Below the pieces are notes generated by a model. That model had not been told where the DNA came from and searched no databases. It saw nothing but the letters and a program-made list of their open reading frames with translations. From contig PWMM01000143.1 in assembly GCA_003558195.1 (NCBI GenBank), positions 1-12,524 on the forward strand: a stretch of DNA of 12,524 nucleotides. Reading direction: 5' to 3'. Position 1 is the stretch's first letter. Each line of letters starts with the position of its first letter. Positions 6,778 to 12,524 of this stretch are shown here, piece after piece. The position numbers and the translations under genes are program-made. The stretch comes from Syntrophomonadaceae bacterium. Its GTDB lineage: Bacteria; Bacillota; Dethiobacteria; DTU022.

Positions 6778-9228
6778 CTAACAGTTATCTTCCCGATCTG
6801 TTTCATCAGAGTGTTCTTCCGGGGCCTTATCCACTGCTGCTTCCCTGCCAAGTTTTTTCATTTTCTGGTAATTTTCCCGCAAGGCCTGCTCAACCAGGTA
6901 GTTTATGGTTTCTTCTTCAAAAGTACCATCTTCTTTACGTTTGCCAGCTTTAATACCCGTTAAAAGTTCGATACCTTCTTCAACACTACTAACAGCATAG
7001 ATATGGAACTTGCCTTCTTTAGCCGCTTCAACAACGCTTTCTTTGAGCATCAGGTTTTGCTGGTTACTCCTGGGGATGATCACACCCTGATCCCCGGTTA
7101 ACCCTCTGGCTTTACAAAGTTCGAAAAAACCTTCAATCTTTTCATTGACACCCCCGATGGCCTGGACCTCACCCATTTGGTTGACAGAACCGGTAACAGC
7201 CAGGTTCTGCTTTAAGGGCACACCGGTCAGGGCAGAAAGCAGGGTATAAAGCTCGGTGCTTGAAGCGCTATCGCCATCAACTTCACCATAACTCTGCTCA
7301 AAGACAAGCCGGGCAGAAAGGGTTAAAGGAATCTCTTTAGCATACATGTTCGTCAGATACCCGTTCAAGATCATGACTCCCTTGGTGTGAAGGCGGCCTC
7401 CAAGTCGGGCCTCTCTTTCTATATCGATAATTCCACCTCTGCCCAGGCCCAAACTACAGGTAATCCGGGTTGGCTTTCCGAATGCATAATCACCCATTTG
7501 CATTACAGAAAGTCCGTTAATCTGTCCAATTTTTTCACCTTCGGTATCGATAAATAAAACATCTCTTTCAATTGCTTCTTGCAATTTTTTTTGAACCAGG
7601 TTAGAGCGATAAACTTTTGCCTCTATGGCCCTGTTAATATGCTCATCACGAACGTATTCTTCCTGATTGATATCGGCGTACTAACAGGCCTCTCTAACAA
7701 TATCTGCAATTTCTGAAAACTGAGTGGACAGCCTTTGTTGATCTTCAGCGAGCCTGGAACCATATTCCACAATTTTTGCTGTAGCGCTATTATCCAGGTG
7801 ATTGACTCCTTCTTTCTGGCAAAAAGAATCAAGAAAACCATAATAACTATTGATATTTTCTTCCGTCCGAGCCATTACAGTATCAAAATCTGCTTTTACC
7901 TTAAACAGCTCCCTGAATTCCATGTCCAGGTTATATAGCAGGTAATAGAGCATAGGTGGGCCAATAATAACTATTTTCACATCGAGATCTACCGGCTCAG
8001 GTCGCAGTGATTTAGTGGCCATAAAACCAAGTTTATCACCCGGCTCTTCAATTTCAAGCTGATTACTTTTGATAACCCGCTTTAAGCTTTCCCAGGTAAA
8101 GGGGTTTTTTAACAATTCTTCTACTTTAACAACGAAGAAACCACCATTGGCTTCATGCAGTGAGCCGCCGCGAATCATGGTAAAATCTGTAACCAGGCCA
8201 CCAAACTGAGTTTCTTTTTCGATCCGGCCAAAAATATTGTTGTAAGTAGGGTTTAATTCCATAACCACCGGGGCGCCCTGCAGATCGGAGTTGTAAACTA
8301 TGACATTGACCTGGTATTTCTTAAAGATAGATCCTTGATCAAAAGGGATTGGAAAAGGAAGCGCCTGTTGTTGCTGTTTCTGCTCTCTAAAAAGATGGAT
8401 ATTTTCCATCATTTCTTCCTGCATTTCTTTGAGATAATCTATAACCTTAGGCAAATCCTTAAATTTTTCCAAAAGCTCCTGGAAAAGATGTTCAACAGCA
8501 AAAAGCGCTACTTTACGATCCATTTCTTCTACTTCTTCCGCCATCTTCTTGTCAATATTTCGTACTTCCCTGATGGTGCTTTTCAACTCTTCTTCTAATT
8601 TGCTTTTTTTATTGAATATTTCTTTTCTTTCATCTTCAGACAGCGCTTGTAAATCTTGCTCTTGAAGAGGTTTCCCATCTCGTTGAGGAACTAATAGGAA
8701 ACCACCGGGAGTACTTTGAATCACAAAGCCGCTTTCAGTTGCTTTTTGGTTAAGTTGATTAAATAATTCCTGTTTTTTTTCATTGTACTGCCTGGAGACA
8801 TTTTCTTTTTGACCCATATATTCATCACTCTCAAAAGCGCGTGGTATCTCCTGGCGGGCAGCTTCGACCAACCTTTTTACGTCTTTAGCCAAAATGGACC
8901 CCTGCCCTGCCGGTAGTAGCAGGTTATGTGGTTGGTAAGGATTTTTAAAGTTGTTTACATAACATAAATCAGAAGATATATTAGCATGGGAAGCAATTTT
9001 ATCTATAAAATTTTTTACAGCAGTTTCTTTACCTGTACCCGGCATTCCTGAAGCATAAATGTTAAATCCCTGACTGTTAATATTTAACCCAAACTCCAAA
9101 GCCTGTAAAGCTCGATCCTGCCCTACGATGGTATCAGTGGCCTGGCTCTTGTGATAGTCAATAGACAGCTCTTCTCCCGGCTTGTAGACCAGTCTAAGTT
9201 TTTCAGCGGGAACTCTTAATTCTTCCAT
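6778..9228 (-). pseudogene. Lon-like AAA+ protease (LonB/LonC type) gene interrupted by an in-frame TAG
   Basis: One continuous frame of 816 codons from the ATG at 9228 (GGGAGG and AGGA upstream), broken only by TAG at codon 516 (7681-7683). The encoded protein would be an ATP-dependent serine protease. Codons 1-515 hold the Walker A GMPGTGK (61-67), a long helical insertion (about 130-290) with a Gln-rich run, and the family's EANGGFFVVKVEELL (359-373). Codons 517-816 hold the peptidase: GDYAFGKPTRIT, HTKGV, and VDGDSAS with catalytic Ser654, then GGVNEKIEGFF with catalytic Lys697. The Ser-Lys spacing is 43, as in classical Lon. Total length fits the family. The TAG sits between EAC and YAD, where relatives read EAxxWA, so one sense codon seems replaced. 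No good internal start with a ribosome-binding site follows. Options are a nonsense mutation, a sequencing error or readthrough. Confidence 0.85.
7681..7683 (-). other. in-frame amber codon 516 in the Lon-like gene
   Basis: The codons read GAG GCC TGT TAG TAC GCC GAT on the minus strand. Both flanks match the family without loss or gain of residues, so the change is a single codon and not a frameshift. The peptidase half downstream keeps all key residues. Confidence 0.9.
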
Positions 9229-9278
9229 CAATTCCTGCCTCCCTATGTTATCTTGTTATTATGGCATTTAACTACCTA

Positions 9279-9308
9279 ATCATATCAAACAGCGCAACCA
9301 CTAGTCAA
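9279..9308 (-). promoter_or_regulatory. sigma-A promoter of the Lon-like gene
   Basis: On the minus strand TTGACT (+ strand 9303-9308) and TATGAT (9279-9284) are separated by 18 bases, each matching consensus at 5 of 6 positions. The predicted start of transcription is about 45 bases before the ATG at 9228. Confidence 0.65.
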
Positions 9309-9981
9309 AGCATGTACTCAGTAAAAAGTTAGCACTTTGTAGAATAACTTAAAGAATCTTCTATTGTTGAAATAGTTGCCCTCCTAATAAACTAATGCAT
9401 TAGAGATGACTCATCTTCCTGAGCCAGGTATTTAATTCTACCTTAAATATTAGTTCCAGGCTTCTGTTGCCTGGTTGTTTCCGTGTTAGATTACTGCAGT
9501 AGTTACATTAACTATCTTAGATTACTTCATTGCAATACAGGTAATATGGAAAGACCATATCGCTTTGCACTTATAATTCTATATATTACTAATGTTTCGC
9601 TTAATGCGATTAAAAGATAACTAAAATATTATATTTTTCTGAAGGATATTTATAGTATGTATAGAAGTTATTAATACCATAAACCATCAGAAAGGGGGTG
9701 GATTAAAAGCCAGCCATTAAAAGTGCGAAAAACAAAAATCACCAGAATTCTAAAGGAGGTGCTAAAGTACACAATAATTAAATCTTACATTTATTAAATT
9801 TTAACTTTACAGCTCTTGCTCTTAATAAGTTTTATCTGCCTCATGACTAAGCTTAAAGAGCAGCTAAAAAACAACCATCATTTTAAAATCCAGGCATCAT
9901 AAAGTAAATACCTTTGGCAAGAACATTGTTTGGCTAATACTAACTGTATGTTTTTCATGACTAGTATCGGAGGTGGTATGT
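9309..9981. other. long AT-rich region upstream of cstA with small palindromes and orphan ribosome-binding sites
   Basis: No gene is supported in this stretch. It holds a 12-base palindrome ctaatgcattag (9392-9403) next to agatga-c-tcatct (9404-9416), a small stem ccaggc/gcctgg (9456-9474) followed by T-rich sequence, and an imperfect inverted repeat at 9811-9865 (agctcttgctctt against aagagcagct). Strong Shine-Dalgarno-like sites at 9691-9700 (aaagggggtg) and 9753-9760 (aaaggaggt) have no usable start codon after them. The region may contain a long cstA leader or a decayed small gene. I do not recognise a T-box or other named riboswitch. Confidence 0.4.
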
Positions 9982-11631
9982 GTGCATGCTTTACTATTTA
10001 TTGTTGTTGCGCTTGTTCTTTATTTCCTGGCATATCGTTTTTATGCAACCTTCCTGTCAGAAAAAATTTGGCAGTTAGATCCCAGTCGTGTAACCCCAGC
10101 TTACAAATATCAAGATGACTTTGAATTTGTCCCTACCGACAAGCCAATAGTATTTGGGCACCATTTTACTTCTATTGCCGGGGCAGCTCCCATTGTCGGC
10201 CCTATTGTTGCAGCGATCTGGGGCTGGCTACCAGCTCTGCTCTGGATCGTTTTAGGAACTATCTTCATCGGGGCGGTTCATGACTTAGGGGCGCTTGCTG
10301 CTTCGCTGAGACATCAAGGTCGCGGTGTGGCTGATTTTCTCAAAGATTTGCTGGGAGAAAGAGCCATGCAGTTAATGTATATAGTCGTCTTCTTCCTGCT
10401 GGTGCTTGTTTCTGCAGTGTTTGTGCATGTTATTGCAGTTCTGGCTGAAGCTTTTCCAGCCGCCGTTTATTCAGTCTGGATTGAAATTCCACTGGCTATT
10501 ATAATCGGCCTGGGCGTCCGTAAAAAATGGAATATCAACCTTTACCTGGCTGCAATTATTGCCGTTGTAATTATGTATGCCTTCATAGCCCTGGGAATCA
10601 GGTACCCCCTGGAGCTGAGTTATCAAACCTGGGTATTTATTCTACTCGGCTACATGCTAATCGCTGCCAGGTTGCCGGTATGGCTCCTGGTGCAGCCGCG
10701 AGATTTCATTAACGGGATCCAGCTGGTTATAGCCCTGTTCGCTGCTACTATCGGAGTTATAGCCCTGGCGGCAACCGGCGCCGGACAACTGGCCGCTCCA
10801 GCCGTGCGCCTTGCCCCTGAAGGAGCACCGCCGATTTGGCCTTTTGTTATGATCACTATTGCCTGCGGAGCAATTTCAGGCTGGCACTCCATTGTCGGTA
10901 GCGGAACCACACCAAAGCAGCTGAAAAATGAACGCGACGCTAAGCCTGTAGGATACGGCTCTATGCTCGGTGAAGGTTACCTGGCTGTAATTGCTCTTTT
11001 AACTGCGGTTGTCGGACTCGGAGTAGCCGGTTATACCGAATCTTATGCCGCCTGGGGTTTAGCGGCCTGGCCGGCGATTTTTGCAACCGGAGGAGGCACT
11101 TTCCTGGTCCCGTTGGGCATTCCTGTCATAGTCGGCTCAACTTTCTTTGCCATAGTAGCTAAAAGTTTCGCCATGACCACCCTTGATTCGGCCATGCGCT
11201 TTACAAGAATAGCATTTGCTGAAAGCACTGTGACTTTTAAAATGCCTGAAATACTCAGGGATAAAACTGTGTCCCTGTTACCGGGCTGGGCAGTGATTCT
11301 TTACCTGGCTATGACCGGATATGGCATGGTTCTATGGCCACTTTTTGGCGCTGCCAACCAGATCCTGGCAGGCATTGCCCTGCTGGCAGCAGCAGTCTTC
11401 TTAAAGATGATGCAGCGGCCTACTATTCACTATATGATTCCATTCGTGATCATGATTGTTACTTCAATGATTGCCATGGCTCACCAGATTTTTACCAATT
11501 ATATACCCAATGAACTGTGGGCTCTTGTTATTATCGGCAGTGTAATCTTTGTCTGTGGTATCGGTATTGTAATCATTGCTCTTACCACCTGGAATCAAAA
11601 AGGGCAGGTACCTTATAAAGAAACCGCCTGA
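9982..11631 (+). CDS. cstA: CstA-family carbon-starvation transporter (peptide/pyruvate uptake)
   Basis: 549 residues from the GTG at 9982, which lies 6-7 bases after CGGAGGTG; the GTG at 9973 overlaps that site. Nearly the whole protein is membrane helices, about 15-16 of them. Family signatures are present: an N-terminal helix followed by DPSRVTPA, the conserved block VFGHHFTSIAGAAPIVGP with AIWGWLPALLWIVLGTIFIGAVHD, then SGWHSIVGSGTTPKQL, TTLDSAMRFTRIA and LWPLFGAANQILAG. CstA proteins take up peptides or pyruvate across the cytoplasmic membrane and are induced in carbon starvation; the E. coli homologues are CstA and BtsT. Which substrate applies here cannot be told. The length is shorter than the E. 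coli protein (about 700) and matches the compact forms. The small YbdD/YjiX partner gene is not present next to it. A strong terminator follows. Confidence 0.93.
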   Translation: MHALLFIVVALVLYFLAYRFYATFLSEKIWQLDPSRVTPAYKYQDDFEFVPTDKPIVFGHHFTSIAGAAPIVGPIVAAIWGWLPALLWIVLGTIFIGAVHDLGALAASLRHQGRGVADFLKDLLGERAMQLMYIVVFFLLVLVSAVFVHVIAVLAEAFPAAVYSVWIEIPLAIIIGLGVRKKWNINLYLAAIIAVVIMYAFIALGIRYPLELSYQTWVFILLGYMLIAARLPVWLLVQPRDFINGIQLVIALFAATIGVIALAATGAGQLAAPAVRLAPEGAPPIWPFVMITIACGAISGWHSIVGSGTTPKQLKNERDAKPVGYGSMLGEGYLAVIALLTAVVGLGVAGYTESYAAWGLAAWPAIFATGGGTFLVPLGIPVIVGSTFFAIVAKSFAMTTLDSAMRFTRIAFAESTVTFKMPEILRDKTVSLLPGWAVILYLAMTGYGMVLWPLFGAANQILAGIALLAAAVFLKMMQRPTIHYMIPFVIMIVTSMIAMAHQIFTNYIPNELWALVIIGSVIFVCGIGIVIIALTTWNQKGQVPYKETA

Positions 11632-11643
11632 TAAAAACAGCAA

Positions 11644-11676
11644 ATCCTCCTCCTGTACTATTAGCAGGAGGAGGAT
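11644..11676 (+). terminator. intrinsic terminator of cstA
   Basis: Perfect 12-base stem: atcctcctcctg (11644-11655) and caggaggaggat (11665-11676) with a 9-base loop, followed by gtcttttc. It begins 12 bases after the cstA TGA. Confidence 0.85.
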
Positions 11677-11741
11677 GTCTTTTCATAAACTGCCAAAGCA
11701 GGTACTGAGAGATTAATAAAAACCTAACCCGGGCGAGCCGG

Positions 11742-11857
11742 TGCCATAAAAGTTGAACTTTAAAGGGACCCCTAATAAAACCAGCGTAAACCTGTGTTTC
11801 CGGCATTGCATAAAAAAGCCTTGCCAAACTTGCGCAGGATTTCAGTATTAAGGATCT
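11742..11857 (+). repeat. copy B of the diverged intergenic repeat, possible transposase 3'-end relic
   Basis: Counterpart of 5131-5246, same orientation and nearly the same length. Read on the minus strand it gives ILRKFGKAFLCNAG and a few more residues, a TAG at the same relative place as in copy A, and then caacttttatgg. The peptide has the look of a transposase C-terminus, but I cannot name the family. It ends about 55 bases before the following gene and could also act as part of that gene's leader. Confidence 0.45.
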
Positions 11858-11912
11858 AAAAAAGTTTTGCCAAGCTTACAAATTGATTTTTACCTCGGGG
11901 GGAGACTTATAT

Positions 11913-12224
11913 TTGAATTTAACAATTGAGCCTGCTCTTAAAAAATGGCTGTCTGCAAAAAATATAGCTATTATAACGGTTGATGTAATAGTCAGCCGTG
12001 GCGGCTGTTGCGGGGGCTGCTCCTTTGTTGAGACAATTATTGATTACAAAGCCCCAGCAAACAGTGAAAATAAATATTTGCTTTTTAATATTGATGATAT
12101 AAGCATTTATGTTGCTAAAATATTGGAGAAAAAAACCGATCATTTAGCCCTTTACTTGAAAGGAAGTTTGTTTAAAAGGATCGCTCTGAAAGGATACGAG
12201 GCAGAGTGCTCCTGGAAAAAATAA
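11913..12224 (+). CDS. small protein with GGCCGGC motif, CC/Se-motif family-like
   Basis: 103 residues from the TTG at 11913, chosen because GGGGGGAG lies eight bases upstream and it yields the natural-looking MNLTIEPALKKWL start; an in-frame TTG at 11883 has no ribosome-binding site. The fold pattern is a helix (6-16), a strand (18-27), then SRGGCCGGCSFVE (28-40) with Cys32, Cys33 and Cys36, a hydrophilic loop, a helix (61-72) and a final strand-helix. It resembles the short proteins catalogued as the CC/Se motif (seleno)protein family, in which one of the paired cysteines can be selenocysteine; here both are TGT/TGC cysteines. A thiol redox or metal/persulfide role is plausible but unproven. 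A distant likeness to HesB-type scaffold proteins (short, Gly-Cys loop) is another option. It lies after the cstA terminator, so it is probably transcribed separately. Confidence 0.7.
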   Translation: MNLTIEPALKKWLSAKNIAIITVDVIVSRGGCCGGCSFVETIIDYKAPANSENKYLLFNIDDISIYVAKILEKKTDHLALYLKGSLFKRIALKGYEAECSWKK

Positions 12225-12346
12225 GAATAACAGCTCTACTGCTACCACCTGTGTTCAATATCCCCGGTAGCCTGATAAAGCAGTTACATTAAACCGGTAG
12301 TAGATAAGTCAATCATATCAAAGAGGGCAATGGTAAATTTCAAACA

Positions 12347-12376
12347 GGGCACCGGTATTATAAGTTGCCGGTGCCC
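12347..12376. terminator. bidirectional hairpin terminator between the small Cys protein and the serpin gene
   Basis: Perfect 9-base GC-rich stem: gggcaccgg (12347-12355) and ccggtgccc (12368-12376) with a 12-base loop, lying between two convergent genes. T-rich stretches flank it, though without a long U-run. Confidence 0.7.
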
Positions 12377-12420
12377 AATTTGCACTGATCACAGGTGGGG
12401 TCATCTCTTAAATTCTTATA

Positions 12421-12524
12421 TTAACGAGGATCAGTGACTGCGCCTACAAAGAGGATGCTTTCAGCATGGTCGTCCCTGATCACGAAGAAAAAGGGCCGGT
12501 CGGCAATGACTTCAAAGGGTTCCG
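12421..12524 (-). CDS. serpin-family serine protease inhibitor, C-terminal end only
   Basis: The last 34 codons of a minus-strand gene ending TAA at 12421; the rest lies beyond the right edge. The peptide EPFEVIADRPFFFVIRD followed by SILFVGAVTDPR is the conserved serpin C-terminus, and VIADRPFFFVI fits the PROSITE serpin signature position by position. In serpins these residues form strands next to the reactive-centre loop, which lies just upstream and is not in the window, so the target protease cannot be predicted. Bacterial serpins are often secreted or surface-bound; no signal sequence can be checked here. Confidence 0.88.
   Translation of the reverse strand, partial: EPFEVIADRPFFFVIRDDHAESILFVGAVTDPR

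Noticed and set aside
6778..7584. Separate 268-aa peptidase gene starting at TTG 7584
   Set aside because: The TTG lies inside continuous Lon-like coding sequence (codon 549), has no ribosome-binding site, and conserved family residues precede it back to the amber codon.
7681..7683. Firm call of pyrrolysine incorporation
   Set aside because: TAG is used as the normal stop in several genes of this window and no pyl genes are visible, so the claim cannot be supported from this sequence.
8335..8598. 87-aa plus-strand hydrophobic ORF within the Lon-like gene
   Set aside because: Antisense of the Lys/Glu-rich helical insertion, which reads as Phe/Leu-rich on the opposite strand.
9691..9715. T-box or other riboswitch upstream of cstA
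   Set aside because: The ggggtgg sequence is not followed by the T-box ACCGCG core, and no specifier or antiterminator pairing was found.
11582..11827. 81-aa minus-strand ORF over the cstA terminator and repeat copy B
   Set aside because: It runs through the terminator hairpin and out of the repeat's transposase-like frame; no start signal.

Overview
The window looks like a chromosomal segment from a Gram-positive, Clostridia-type bacterium (Bacillota). This is an inference from strong GGAGG ribosome-binding sites, moderate-to-low GC, a pyrophosphate-type phosphofructokinase, a DUF3795 protein, a CC/Se-motif-like small protein and an AAA+ Lon-like protease of a kind common in that group. No rRNA, tRNA, CRISPR array, intact insertion sequence or phage module is visible. 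Eleven protein-coding units are supported, two of them cut by the window edges, plus one very small membrane ORF.

Layout. Bases 3-1238 (+) hold the C-terminal part of a MalT-like LuxR regulator. It converges on a minus-strand group: a 38-aa membrane ORF (1245-1361), a small anchored acidic protein (1401-1664), a cysteine-rich DUF3795 protein (1814-2398) and a hotdog-fold acyl-CoA thioesterase (2470-2955). Next come a lipoprotein (3240-4055) and a pair of overlapping paralogous two-helix membrane proteins (4254-4616 and 4606-4992), all on the minus strand. A 500-base intergenic region with an old repeat leads to phosphofructokinase (5509-6636, +). A shared hairpin terminator separates it from a convergent Lon-like AAA+ protease gene (6778-9228, -), which carries an in-frame TAG exactly between its ATPase and peptidase parts. 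After a 750-base AT-rich region come a CstA-family transporter (9982-11631, +), a short three-cysteine protein (11913-12224, +) and, convergent at the right edge, the last residues of a serpin (12421-12524, -).

How it fits together. Most genes look like independent housekeeping or accessory units, not one pathway. Phosphofructokinase and CstA (peptide or pyruvate uptake) both serve central carbon metabolism, but are separately transcribed. The only clear operon-like unit is the paralogous membrane pair, which overlaps and has a sigma-A-like promoter.

Points of most interest: the amber codon inside an otherwise well-preserved Lon-like gene; a second amber codon followed in the same frame by a membrane-helix ORF; a diverged repeat pair (about 5131-5246 and 11742-11857) that may be transposase 3'-end relics; two neighbouring 6-5-6 inverted repeats just upstream of phosphofructokinase; and the GGCCGGC-motif small protein. 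Nothing here proves a wholly new system.
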